Origin: Curvibacter microcysteis
GTDB lineage: Bacteria; Pseudomonadota; Gammaproteobacteria; Burkholderiales; Burkholderiaceae_C
Direction: 5' to 3'
NCBI RefSeq assembly: GCF_028649455.1
Contig: NZ_JAQSIO010000004.1
Span: forward strand, 1-64,000
Length of the DNA: 64,000 nucleotides
Of this stretch, positions 31,147 through 41,500 are shown piece after piece; position 1 is the first letter of the stretch, and every line of letters begins with the position of its first letter. The translations under genes and the position numbers were made by a program. The notes under the pieces are model-generated. The model was given only the letters and a program-made list of their open reading frames with translations. It had not been told where the DNA came from and ran no database searches.

Positions 31147-33237
31147 ATGAGTCAATCCACTGGTTTTGCACTCTTCGACCCCACCCTGGTCAAGCCCGCC
31201 ATCGGCCAGGCTTTCGCCAAACTCAACCCGCGCGTGCAATGGCGCAACCCGGTGATGTTTGTCGTGTATGTGGGCAGCATCTTCACCACACTGCTGGGCC
31301 TGCATGCGCTGCACGGCCATGGCGAGGCCCCGCCCCTGTTCATCTTCAGCGTGGCCGTGTGGCTGTGGTTCACCGTGCTGTTTGCCAACTTCGCGGAAGC
31401 CCTGGCCGAGGGCCGCAGCAAAGCCCAGGCGGCCTCCCTGCGCAGCATCCAAAAAGCGGGCTGGGCCAAGAAGCTGCAACAACCCCACCACGGCAGCCCC
31501 TGGTTGCCACAGGAGTCCTCCCGGCTGCGCCGGGGCGATGTGGTGCTGGTCGAGGCCGGTGACATGGTGCCCCTGGATGGCGAGGTCATCGAAGGGGTGG
31601 CCTCGGTGGACGAGTCCGCCATCACCGGCGAGTCGGCACCGGTGATCCGCGAGTCAGGGGGCGACTTCTCCGCCGTCACTGGCGGCACGCGGGTGCTGTC
31701 GGACTGGTTGGTGCTGCGCATCGGGGTCAATCCCGGCGAGAGCTTCATCGACCGCATGATCCGCATGGTCGAAGGCGCCAAGCGCCAGAAGACGCCCAAT
31801 GAGATCGCGCTCAACATCCTGCTGGCCGCCCTGACCATCGTGTTCCTGGTGGTCACGGTCACCCTGCTGCCCTACTCGCTGTTCAGCGTCCAGGCCGCCC
31901 AAAGCGGCAGCCCCGTGACCATGACGGCCCTGGTGGCGCTGCTGGTGTGCCTGATCCCCACCACCATCGGTGGCCTGCTCAGCGCCATCGGCGTGGCCGG
32001 CATGAGCCGCATGATGCAAGCCAATGTGATTGCGACCTCAGGCCGCGCCGTGGAGGCCGCCGGTGATGTCGACGTGCTGATGCTCGACAAAACCGGCACC
32101 ATCACCCACGGCAACCGCCAGGCCACCACCTTGCTGCCGGCCCATGGTCAGACCGAGGCGCAGCTCGCGCAGGTCGCCTGGCTGGCGTCCCAGGCCGATG
32201 AAACCCCCGAGGGCCGCAGCATCGTTGCCCTGGCGGGTCTGCGCCTGACCCCGGTGGCGCGCGAGCGCCTGGCCGACAGCATGGCCCAAGCCGTGACCGT
32301 CCCCTTCACCGCCCAGACCCGCATGAGTGGTGTGGACCTCAGCGAAGCCGGCCAGGTGCGGCGGCTGCGCAAGGGCGCCGTGGACGCGGTGCACCGCCAT
32401 GTCGAGGCCTTGGGGGGGCACATGCCTGCCGAGCTGCTGCGCGCGGCCGACGATGTTGCACGCCGTGGCAGCACCCCCCTGGTGGTGGCCGACGGGCCCC
32501 TGGCCCTGGGCGTGGTGGAACTCAAGGACATCGTCAAAACAGGCATCAAGGAGCGTTTTGGCGCCCTGCGCCGCATGGGCATCAAGACCGTGATGATCAC
32601 CGGCGACAACCCGCTGACGGCCGCCGCCATCGCCGCCGAAGCCGGGGTGGACGACTTTCTGGCCGAGGCCACGCCGGAGGCCAAGCTGGCCCTGATTCGC
32701 CAGTACCAGCAAGAAGGCCGGCTGGTGGCCATGACGGGCGACGGCACCAACGACGCGCCCGCCCTGGCCCAGGCCGACGTGGCCGTCGCCATGAACTCCG
32801 GCACCCAAGCGGCCAAGGAAGCCGCCAACATGGTGGACCTGGACTCCAACCCCACCAAGCTGCTGGAGGTGGTGGAAACCGGCAAAGCCTTGCTGATGAC
32901 CCGGGGCTCGCTGACCACCTTCTCGATCGCCAATGACGTGGCCAAGTTCTTCGCCATCATCCCGGCCATCTTCGTGGTGACTTACCCGCAGCTGGAGGCG
33001 CTGAACATCATGGCGCTGGCCAGCCCCAGCTCGGCGATTTTGTCGGCCGTGATCTTCAACGCCCTGGTCATCGTGTTCCTGATTCCCCTGGCGCTCAAGG
33101 GCGTGCGCTACCGCGCGATTGGCGCCGCGGCCCTGCTGCGCCGCAACCTGCTGATTTACGGCCTGGGCGGGCTGATCGTGCCCTTTGCCGGCATCAAGCT
33201 GATTGACCTGCTGTTGGTGGCCCTGCACCTGGCCTGA
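31147..33237 (+). CDS. kdpB: Potassium-transporting ATPase ATP-binding subunit
   Basis: A 696-residue P-type ATPase. It has the phosphorylation site [13 protein letters not shown], the TGES dephosphorylation loop (ITGESAPVI), the nucleotide-domain region and [15 protein letters not shown]. It couples ATP hydrolysis to K+ movement through KdpA. Length and domain order are normal. Confidence 0.97.
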   Translation: MSQSTGFALFDPTLVKPAIGQAFAKLNPRVQWRNPVMFVVYVGSIFTTLLGLHALHGHGEAPPLFIFSVAVWLWFTVLFANFAEALAEGRSKAQAASLRSIQKAGWAKKLQQPHHGSPWLPQESSRLRRGDVVLVEAGDMVPLDGEVIEGVASVDESAITGESAPVIRESGGDFSAVTGGTRVLSDWLVLRIGVNPGESFIDRMIRMVEGAKRQKTPNEIALNILLAALTIVFLVVTVTLLPYSLFSVQAAQSGSPVTMTALVALLVCLIPTTIGGLLSAIGVAGMSRMMQANVIATSGRAVEAAGDVDVLMLDKTGTITHGNRQATTLLPAHGQTEAQLAQVAWLASQADETPEGRSIVALAGLRLTPVARERLADSMAQAVTVPFTAQTRMSGVDLSEAGQVRRLRKGAVDAVHRHVEALGGHMPAELLRAADDVARRGSTPLVVADGPLALGVVELKDIVKTGIKERFGALRRMGIKTVMITGDNPLTAAAIAAEAGVDDFLAEATPEAKLALIRQYQQEGRLVAMTGDGTNDAPALAQADVAVAMNSGTQAAKEAANMVDLDSNPTKLLEVVETGKALLMTRGSLTTFSIANDVAKFFAIIPAIFVVTYPQLEALNIMALASPSSAILSAVIFNALVIVFLIPLALKGVRYRAIGAAALLRRNLLIYGLGGLIVPFAGIKLIDLLLVALHLA

Positions 33238-33274
33238 GCCCGCCCCTGATTTGCACTGCACAAGGAACAATGTC

Positions 33275-33859
33275 ATGTCCATCCCCCACCTCCCCCTCGT
33301 GCGCCCGGCGCTGGTGTTTTTTGTCGGTCTGAGCGTGATCACCGGCCTGCTCTACCCGCTGGCCGTCACCGGCCTGGGGCAAGCCCTGTTCCCAACACAG
33401 GCCCATGGCAGCCTGATCCAGCGCGAGGGGCAAACCGTCGGCTCACGCCTGATCGGCCAGAGCTTCTCAGACCCCGCTCACTTCTGGGGCCGCCCCTCGG
33501 CCACCGGTCCGATGGCCTACAACGCCGCGGCCTCCAGCGGTGCCAACCAAGGCCCACTGAACCCTGCCCTGAGCGATGCGGTGCAAGCCCGCATCGCCGC
33601 CCTGCGCGCCGCCGACCCCGGCCAAACCGCCCCCGTCCCGGTGGACCTGGTGACCGCCTCGGCCAGTGGCCTGGACCCACACATCAGCCCTGCTGCCGCC
33701 GCCTACCAACGGCCCCGCGTGGCCCGTCTGCGCCAGCTGGACCCGGCCCGCGTGCAACAGCTGATCGAACAACACACCGAGCGCCCCCTGGGTGGCCTGC
33801 TGGGGGAATCCCAAGTCAATGTGCTGACCCTGAACCTGGCCTTGGATGCCCTTCGCTGA
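33275..33859 (+). CDS. kdpC: Potassium-transporting ATPase subunit C
   Basis: A 194-residue protein with one N-terminal membrane helix and a periplasmic domain. Recognised motifs are [31 protein letters not shown] and [14 protein letters not shown]. KdpC is part of the KdpFABC pump. Start at ATG 33275 with AAGGA upstream. Confidence 0.96.
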   Translation: MSIPHLPLVRPALVFFVGLSVITGLLYPLAVTGLGQALFPTQAHGSLIQREGQTVGSRLIGQSFSDPAHFWGRPSATGPMAYNAAASSGANQGPLNPALSDAVQARIAALRAADPGQTAPVPVDLVTASASGLDPHISPAAAAYQRPRVARLRQLDPARVQQLIEQHTERPLGGLLGESQVNVLTLNLALDALR

Positions 33860-33883
33860 CCCCAGACAAGAGAGGAGGAGCCG

Positions 33884-33982
33884 ATGGCCATGTGGACTGA
33901 ATTGGGCCTGGCCCTGTGCGCGCTGGCTGTGCTGGCCCTGCCCCTGGCTTGGGCCTGGTTTCTGAGCGAGCGGGCACCATAA
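33884..33982 (+). CDS. Second small membrane ORF between kdpC and kdpD
   Basis: A 32-residue frame, MAMWTELGLALCALAVLALP, then LAWAWFLSERAP. It has one hydrophobic helix and a very strong ribosome site (AGGAGGAG, 4 nt before the ATG). It sits between the pump genes and the sensor gene, 24 bp after kdpC. No family is recognised; the strong ribosome site argues that it is translated. It resembles neither KdpF nor a leader peptide with a clear regulatory motif. Confidence 0.55.
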   Translation: MAMWTELGLALCALAVLALPLAWAWFLSERAP

Positions 33983-34008
33983 TTCCCCACCGATCCGAAA
34001 GCCATCTT

Positions 34009-36732
34009 GTGCCGCCCCCCCACGACGGTCGACCCGACCCAGACCACCTGCTGAATCAGCTGCGCGACGATCAAGCGCGCGCCAAGCGGGGGCGACTGCG
34101 CCTGTACTTTGGCGCCAGCGCGGGCGTCGGCAAGACCTGCGCCATGCTCAGCGCGGCCCAGCGCGAACTCGCGGCCGGGCGGGAACTGCTGCTGGGCGTG
34201 ATCGAGACCCACGGCCGCCCCGACACCGCCGCGCTGCAAGCCGGCCTGCCCCAGCTGCCGCTCAAGGCGCTGCCGTACCGGGGTCGCACGCTGCACGAGT
34301 TGGACCTGGACGCGGCCCTGGCACGCCAGCCTGAGGTGTTGCTGGTGGATGAACTGGCCCACAGCAATGTGGAAGGCAGCCGCCACCCCAAGCGCTGGCA
34401 GGACGTGGTCGAGTTGCTGGAGGCAGGCATCGAGGTCTGGACTGCGCTCAACGTCCAGCACCTCGAAAGCCTCAACGGCACGGTGGGCGCCATCACCGGG
34501 GTGCGGGTGCATGAAACCGTGCCCGACACCTTGCTGGACCGGGCCGATGAAATCATCCTGATCGACGTCAGCCCCGACGAGCTGCTGGCCCGCCTGAAGG
34601 CCGGCAAGGTCTACCGCCCCCAGCAAGCCGAGCGGGCGGCACAGCACTTTTTCCGCAAAGGCAACCTGGTGGCGCTGCGCGAAATCGCCCTGCGGCGCAC
34701 CGCCGAACGGGTCGAGGACGATGTGCACCTGTACCGCGTGGCGCAGGCCCAGGGCCCGGCGCCGGTGTGGAACACCTCGGGCGCCCTGCTGGTCGGGGTG
34801 GGCGAGCATGAAGGCGCGGAGCACACCGTGCGCGCCGCCGCGCGCCTGGCCGGTCAACTCAATGCGCGCTGGCGGGTGGCCTACGTCGAGACTCCGCGCC
34901 TGCAACGCCTGCCCTCGAGCAAGCGCGACCGCATCCTGGCGGTGCTCCAACTGGCCGAGGAAATGGGCGCCGTCCCATCCGTCTTGACCGGTGACGACAT
35001 CGCCACCGAACTGCTGCGCCTGGCCCGCCAGCACAACTGCGCCACCCTGGTACTGGGGCGGGCCCGCCCCAGCGCGGTGTTTTTTGGCCGCCGCTGGTGG
35101 CGGCCTCGGCTGGCCCAGCAGCTGGCTCACGCCGCGCCGGCGCTGGACTTGGTGGAAGTGGGCCAGCCGCCCGCCTCACGCCGCCTGCCCCCGGCCCTGG
35201 GCCCCACGTTGGAAGACGAAGCGCCGCACAGGCCACGCAAGCGTTGGCTGCGTTACGGCATCGCCACCGCCGTGTCGGTGCTGACCGCGGTGCTGGCCAC
35301 GCCCTTGCTGGGCTGGTTCGACCTGGCCAACATCGTGATGCTGTTCCTGCTGGGGGTGGTGATCGTCGCGGTCAAGCTGGGGCGCGGCCCCGCAGCGCTG
35401 TCGGCCGTGCTGAACGTGGCCGCCTTCGACTACTTTTTTGTGCCGCCGCGCTTTTCGTTTGCGGTCAGCGATGTGCAGTACCTGCTGACCTTTGCCGTGA
35501 TGCTGGCGGTGGGCCTGCTCACCGGACAACTGACGGCCGGCTTGCGGTTCCAGGCCCGCATCATGGCCGGGCGCGAACGCCGGGCGCGCTCGCTGTTCGA
35601 GCTGACCCGGGACCTGTCTTCGGCGCTGCAGAGCCAACAAGTGGCCGAGATGGGCGAAGCCGCGGTGCGCGCCAGCTTTGGTGGCGAAGTGCGAATCCTG
35701 CTCAGCGATGCCGAAGACCGCCTGCACGCCCCGGTCCCCACGCCACCGGACTTCGACCTCACCGTGGCCGACTGGGCCTTTCGCAACGGCCAAGCGGCGG
35801 GTCTGGCCACCCACACCCTGTCGGCCAACCCTTGGCACTACCTGCCGCTGAAGGCGCCCATGCGGGTGCGTGGCGTGCTGGCCCTGCGGCCGGCCCAGGC
35901 CCGCGGCTTGCTGATCCCGGAGCAGGTCCAGCAGCTCGACACCCTGGCGCGCCAGATCGCCATCGCTCAGGAGCGGGTTCACTACGTGGAGGTGGCCCAG
36001 CAGGCGGTGGTGCAAATGGAGTCGGAGAGCCTGCGCGCGGCGCTGCTGGCCGCCATTTCCCACGATGTGCGAACGCCGCTGACGGCCTTGATCGGGCTGG
36101 CCGACGCCTTGCGCAACACCCGCCCGGCACTGTCGCCAGAGCAAGACCGGCTGGCCCAGGCGATGACCGAAGAGGCCCGCCAACTGCACACCCTGGTCAG
36201 CAACCTGCTGGACATGGCGCGCCTGCAAAGCGGCGCGGTGAACCTGCGCAGCGACTGGCAGTCGGTGGAAGAGGTGGTGGGCGGCGCCATCCGCCAGGCC
36301 CGACCCGCCCTCGGGATGCGCCCCGTTCTGGTGCGGCTCGAGCCCGCATTGCCTCTGGTTGAGTTCGACGCGACCTTGATCGAGCGCGTGCTGGTGAACC
36401 TGCTGGAGAACGCCGCCAAGTATGGGCAACCCCCCATCGAGATCGACTCGGGCGTCACCGAAGCCGAATGGTGGCTCCGGGTGCGTGACCAGGGCCCAGG
36501 CTTGCCAGCCGCGCTGCGCGGGCGCGAGCACGAACTGTTTGACACCTTCACCCGAGGCGAGCGCGAGTCCGCCACGCCCGGCATGGGGCTGGGCCTGGCG
36601 ATTGCGCGCGCGATTGTCGAAGCACACCGGGGGCAAATCAGCGCCCAGAACGTGCCCCCGCCCGCACAGGGTGCAGAATTCACCTTGCGTCTCCCGCGCC
36701 GCGCTCCACCCACCCTGGACCTGGGCGAATGA
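34009..36732 (+). CDS. kdpD: Osmosensitive potassium channel sensor histidine kinase
   Basis: A sensor kinase of about 907 residues. N-terminal KdpD domain with Walker A FGASAGVGKTCAML, a Usp-like domain, four membrane helices near the middle (around residues 400-500), a GAF-like region, then the kinase core: H-box AAISHDVRTPLTALIG, N-box NLLENAAKYG, G-boxes DQGPGLP and GMGLGLAIA. The frame is open back to 33916, but a GTG start at 34009 gives a normal N-terminus (VPPPHDGRPDPDHLL). It controls kdpE and so kdp expression. Confidence 0.95.
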   Translation: MPPPHDGRPDPDHLLNQLRDDQARAKRGRLRLYFGASAGVGKTCAMLSAAQRELAAGRELLLGVIETHGRPDTAALQAGLPQLPLKALPYRGRTLHELDLDAALARQPEVLLVDELAHSNVEGSRHPKRWQDVVELLEAGIEVWTALNVQHLESLNGTVGAITGVRVHETVPDTLLDRADEIILIDVSPDELLARLKAGKVYRPQQAERAAQHFFRKGNLVALREIALRRTAERVEDDVHLYRVAQAQGPAPVWNTSGALLVGVGEHEGAEHTVRAAARLAGQLNARWRVAYVETPRLQRLPSSKRDRILAVLQLAEEMGAVPSVLTGDDIATELLRLARQHNCATLVLGRARPSAVFFGRRWWRPRLAQQLAHAAPALDLVEVGQPPASRRLPPALGPTLEDEAPHRPRKRWLRYGIATAVSVLTAVLATPLLGWFDLANIVMLFLLGVVIVAVKLGRGPAALSAVLNVAAFDYFFVPPRFSFAVSDVQYLLTFAVMLAVGLLTGQLTAGLRFQARIMAGRERRARSLFELTRDLSSALQSQQVAEMGEAAVRASFGGEVRILLSDAEDRLHAPVPTPPDFDLTVADWAFRNGQAAGLATHTLSANPWHYLPLKAPMRVRGVLALRPAQARGLLIPEQVQQLDTLARQIAIAQERVHYVEVAQQAVVQMESESLRAALLAAISHDVRTPLTALIGLADALRNTRPALSPEQDRLAQAMTEEARQLHTLVSNLLDMARLQSGAVNLRSDWQSVEEVVGGAIRQARPALGMRPVLVRLEPALPLVEFDATLIERVLVNLLENAAKYGQPPIEIDSGVTEAEWWLRVRDQGPGLPAALRGREHELFDTFTRGERESATPGMGLGLAIARAIVEAHRGQISAQNVPPPAQGAEFTLRLPRRAPPTLDLGE

Positions 36733-36765
36733 GGCCCGGCAATCCCCCTCAGCTTGCGCCCTGCC

Positions 36766-37479
36766 ATGTCCGCCCCCGTTGCCATCCTCATTGAAGACGA
36801 ACCCCAAATCCGCCGCTTTGTGCGCGTCGCCCTGGAAGCCGAGGGCTGGCTGGTCCATGAAGCCGAAGGCGTGAAACGGGGGTTGACCGAGGCCGGCACC
36901 CGCAAGCCCGACCTGATCGTGCTGGACCTGGGCTTGCCCGACGGTGATGGGCTGGACTTGATCCGCGATGTGCGCACCTGGAGCCAAGTGCCCATCGTGG
37001 TGCTGTCCGCGCGCAGCGATGAAGCCGACAAGATCGCCGCGCTGGACGCCGGGGCCGACGATTACCTGGGCAAGCCCTTCGGCGTGGGCGAACTGATGGC
37101 CCGGGTGCGAGCCAACCTGCGGCGTCCGCGCACCGCGGTGGCCGAGGGCGGCCCCAGCGGTGAAGGGCAAGACCCCGTGTTTCGCTTTGGCCCGGTGGAG
37201 GTCGACCGGGTGGCGCGCCTGGTGCGCCGCGAAGGGCAAAGAGTGCACCTGACGCCCATCGAATACCGCTTGCTGACCGTGCTGATCGGCCACGCCGGGC
37301 GCGTGCTGACGCACCGCCAACTGCTGCGCGAAGTCTGGGGTGCCAGCCATGCAGAGCAAAACCACTACCTGCGCATCTACATGGGCCACCTGCGTCAGAA
37401 GCTCGAACAGGACCCCGCCCAACCGCGCCACCTGCTCACCGAAACCGCCGTGGGCTACCGGCTTCAGGTCGAGGCCTGA
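36766..37479 (+). CDS. kdpE: Kdp operon response regulator
   Basis: A 237-residue OmpR-type regulator. The receiver domain has acidic pocket IEDEP, phosphoacceptor Asp in DLIVLDLGLPDGDGL and the conserved Lys in YLGKPFGVGEL. The winged-helix DNA-binding domain ends GYRLQVEA. It follows kdpD with a 33-bp gap and should be phosphorylated by it. Start at ATG 36766. Confidence 0.96.
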   Translation: MSAPVAILIEDEPQIRRFVRVALEAEGWLVHEAEGVKRGLTEAGTRKPDLIVLDLGLPDGDGLDLIRDVRTWSQVPIVVLSARSDEADKIAALDAGADDYLGKPFGVGELMARVRANLRRPRTAVAEGGPSGEGQDPVFRFGPVEVDRVARLVRREGQRVHLTPIEYRLLTVLIGHAGRVLTHRQLLREVWGASHAEQNHYLRIYMGHLRQKLEQDPAQPRHLLTETAVGYRLQVEA

Positions 37480-37635
37480 AGGGCTGGCACGGCCCCGGAG
37501 CGCGCGCCACGCGCAGGTGGGAAGGCACAGGACTTGCGTTGAGGTCGCCCATGCCCGGCGGAATCAAATGAAATTTTTGATATAAATGCCAATATCGACA
37601 CAGGCTGGGCGTTTTTAACTCCGCCCATCATCACC

Positions 37636-38529
37636 ATGTTCCGACTCTCCCTGCCCGGTCTGGGCGCTGCTTTGTTGTTGGCCTGCAGCGCACTCTCTGT
37701 CCAAGCGCAAGGTGTGCTGGACCGCATCAAGTCGGGAGGGCACCTGGTGCTGGCCCACCGCGAATCTTCAATCCCCTTCTCTTACCTGGATGCCCAGGGG
37801 CGGCCGGTGGGCTACGCCATGGACCTGTGCCTGCGCCTGGCCGAGGTGATCCGCAAAAAGACCGGTGCGCGTGACATGGTGATTGACTACCTGCCGGTCA
37901 AAGCCAGCGACCGCCTGGCGGTCATCGAACAAGGTCGCGCCGATCTGGAGTGCGGCTCCACCACCAACAACGCCGAGCGTCGCGAGAAAGTGGCCTTCAC
38001 GGTGCCCCACTTCATCACCGGTGCGCGCATGCTGGTGCGTGCCAACAGCCAGGTCACCCGCTTGGAGGAATTGGCAGGCAAAAACGTGGTGTCGACCCGG
38101 GGCACCACGCCGCTCAAGGTGATCGACCAACTCAACCGCCAGCATTTGGTGAACCTGAAAATCATCGAGGCCAACGACCACCAGCAGGCCTTGAAGCAAG
38201 TGGCAGAGGGCACGGCAGAGGCCTTTGTGATGGACGATGTGCTGTTGTACGGCCTGATTGCCAGCAGCCCCTCCCCGGCGGACTTCAAGGTGGTGGGCCG
38301 CTACCTGACCACCGAACCCTTGGCCATCATGCTGCCCAAGGGCGACACCGCGCTGAAGCAACTGGTGGACGAGGAAATGAAGCGCCTGATCACCAGCCGC
38401 GACATCTACCCCCTTTACGAGCGCTGGTTCCTGCGCCCCATCCCTCCAGCCAATGTGGCGCTGAGCCTGCCCATGAGTTACCTGCTGCGCGATTTCTGGA
38501 AGTACCCCACGGACCAGGTGCCGTTTTAA
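37636..38529 (+). CDS. Periplasmic amino-acid binding protein (GltI-like)
   Basis: A 297-residue solute-binding protein of the SBP_bac_3 family, closest in style to glutamate/aspartate binders. The N-terminus is a signal peptide ending near VQAQG. LVLAHRESSIPFSYLDAQGRPVGYAMDLC is the first binding-lobe signature, and GTTPLKVIDQLN and EAFVMDDVLLYGL follow. No ABC permease or ATPase genes adjoin it, so it is an orphan here and may feed a system encoded elsewhere. Confidence 0.88.
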   Translation: MFRLSLPGLGAALLLACSALSVQAQGVLDRIKSGGHLVLAHRESSIPFSYLDAQGRPVGYAMDLCLRLAEVIRKKTGARDMVIDYLPVKASDRLAVIEQGRADLECGSTTNNAERREKVAFTVPHFITGARMLVRANSQVTRLEELAGKNVVSTRGTTPLKVIDQLNRQHLVNLKIIEANDHQQALKQVAEGTAEAFVMDDVLLYGLIASSPSPADFKVVGRYLTTEPLAIMLPKGDTALKQLVDEEMKRLITSRDIYPLYERWFLRPIPPANVALSLPMSYLLRDFWKYPTDQVPF

Positions 38530-38574
38530 AGTCGGGCGTCAGTCCCGCTCCGAGGCGGGCCATCACCGCGCCCT

Positions 38575-41500
38575 TCAAGCCACGGGACACCGGCTCGTTG
38601 CCACCAAGGCCTCAATGGGTTCGGGCCGGTGCAGCAAGTAGCCTTGGGCATAGTCCACCCCAATCACACGCAGGCGCTCCAGCACGTCGGCGTTGTCCAC
38701 AAACTCGGCCACCACTTTCAAGCCCAGCAAACGGGCCACGTCGGCAAAACAGCGCACGGCGGCATCGTCCAACGCATCGCTGACCAGGTTGCGGATGAAC
38801 TGACCATCGATCTTCAGGCAATCCACCGGCAGGGCCTTGAGGTAGCCAAACGATGAGGCCCCAGCCCCAAAGTCATCCAGCGCCACCTGCACCCCGGTTT
38901 TGCGCACCTGCTCAATGAACACCGCCGCGTCAGCCAGGTTGGTGACGGCGGCCGTCTCGGTGATCTCGAGGCACAACTGCCTGCGGATCCGCTCGCCTGC
39001 AGAGGCCAGCAAGTCGCCAGCCCAGGCGTGAAAAGCTCGGTCCCCCACGGATTGCCCCGACAGGTTCACGCTCAAGCTCTCGATCAGGCTCGGGTCTGGC
39101 AAGCCTCGCAGCCAGTCGATCGCATGGCGCAAGACCCAGCGGTCCACCCTCGAGGCCAGGTGAAAGCGCTCGGCAGCCGGCAAAAAAGCCCCCGGCTGGA
39201 CCAAGGAGCCGTCGTCATTGCGCAGCCGCAGCAAGACCTCAGCATGGATGCCCCTGGAATTGGACTTCAGCGCCTGGATGCGCTGGGCAAACAACTCAAA
39301 GCCCTGGTGGTCCAAGGCCCGTTCGATGCGCGACGTCCACTGGATTTCATGGTGGCGCGCCCGCATGGCCGCGTCCGTGTCAAACCAGACATGCACCCGG
39401 TTGCGCCCGGCCTCTTTGGCGGCATAGCAAGAGGTGTCCGCCGCTTGCTGCAAGCCAGCGCTGCTGACCCAGCGCTTGTCCACGGGCACCAAGCCAATGC
39501 TGGTGCCAATGCGAAAACGCTGCTCCTCATGCACGAAGCGAAAGTCCTCCATGCGGTCGCAGATCTTCTGGGCGATGCGCTGGGCCTGCTCCACGGAGCA
39601 ATGTTCCAAGATGATGGCGAACTCGTCGCCGCCCAGGCGTGCCAGGGTGTCCCGCGTCCGGATGGAGTCACCCAGCAACTTGCCCACCTGCATCAGCAAC
39701 TGATCGCCAATGGCGTGGCCGCAGGCGTCATTGACGAGCTTGAACTGGTCCAGGTCGATGTAAAGCAGTGCGTGCTGACTGTCGTTCTCTTGAGCGTTGC
39801 GCAGGGTGCGCGACAAACGCAACTCAAACTCGCCGCGGTTGATCAGGCCAGTGAGCGGATCGTGGGTGGCCCGGTAAGTCATTTCGCCACTGAGGCGGCG
39901 CTGCTCGCTCACGTCATGGAACACCAACACCACGCCCAGCATCTGCCCCTGCGGGCTGAGGATGGGCGCAGCCGAGTCTTGGATGCCGTATTCCGAACCG
40001 TCGCGCGCAATCAACACGGTCTGATCGGCCAAACCCACCATCTTGCCCATGGCAATGCAGGCGGCGACCGGGTCAGGCGCCAGTTCCCGGGTTTCGTCGT
40101 TGACGATGTGGAACACCTGAGGCAAAGGCCGGCCCAGCGCGTCGGCGGACAACCACCCCGTCATGCGCTCGGCCACGGGGTTGAGCCAACTGATCAAACC
40201 CTGCGCATCGGTGGTGATCACTGCGTCACCAATGGACTGCAGGGTCACGCGCATCAACTCATGCTGTTGTGCCAGCTCGCTGCTCAGGCGCAGCAGGGCC
40301 TCGTCTCGCTGCTTGCGTTCAGTGATATCGATGTGGATCCCATAGACCCATTCAGGTCGACCTTCAGGGGTGCGGGTGATGAGTCGACCACGGTCTTCAA
40401 CCCAGACCCAGTGGCCATCGCGGTGACGCAGACGAAGCTCGGCCACATAGGCCTCCGTGCGGCCAGCAAAGTGCTCGCGCAGCAGTTCTTGGGTGTGCTG
40501 TAACTCCTCTGGGTGGGCAATGTCCACCCGGAACTGATTGGTCACCTGCCCCAGATCGGCCAGCGTCCAGCCCAGGATGGCGGCCCAACGCGGGTTCACG
40601 ATCACCTCGCCGGTCTGGACGTTCCACTCCCAGGTGCCGGCATTCGTGCCGTCGATGAGGTTGCGCATGCGCGCGTGCTCGCGGGCCAATTCCCGTTCGG
40701 CCTGGCGGCGCAGGGTGACATCCTCGGTCACCGACAAGCTGCGTATCGGTTGGCCTTGCGCATCACGCTCCAGGATGGCGGAGAGCAGCACGTCGATCAC
40801 CTGCCCTTGGCGGGTGATCATCTGGTAGGGCACCGCTTCGCAGTGCCCACTGGCAAAGAAATTCGGAAGCACCTCTTCCCGAGCGCGTCGACGGGACTCT
40901 TCCGTCAGGAAATCAGAGGACAGGCGTCCAATCACCTCATGGCGCTCGTAGCCCAGTCCAGCCAGCCAGGCATCACTGACGTGCAACAGGCGGCCCTGCA
41001 CGTCGATTGAATGCATCATCGCGGGCGTGGTTTCGTACATCGTGCGCAGCCGCTCCTGGGCCAGTTCGAGGGCCTGCTTCTGCTCCCGTTGCTGCGTGAT
41101 GTCCTGAATCGTGCCGCGCAAACCACTGACCGCCCCCGACGCATCGTGCAGGGCTTCACCCCGGGCCTCCAGCCAACCTGGCTGGCCATCAGGGCGCCGG
41201 TAGCGCAACTCGATCGCATAAGGAGTGCCGCTGCCAAGCGCGAGGTCAACCCGTGCACGCAGCTGGGTGTAATCAGCCGCCTCCAGGAACCTGGCCTGCT
41301 CGGCGAAGGTGGGTGGGGGCAGGTCAGGATCACAGCCCAGCATCCTGTACATCTGGTCCGACCAGAAGGTGTGGTTGCCCTCGGCCTGCCAACTCCAGCT
41401 GCCAATCTGCCCCAATCGCTGGGCTTGAGCCAACGCCAGTTGAGTGGACTTGAGCGCGGTGACGTCGGTGATGTTGACAAAAAATCCACGCACCTGGCCG

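Noticed and set aside
35176-37431. 751-residue minus-strand open frame opposite kdpD and kdpE
   Set aside because: It spans two well-identified plus-strand genes and lacks any motif.
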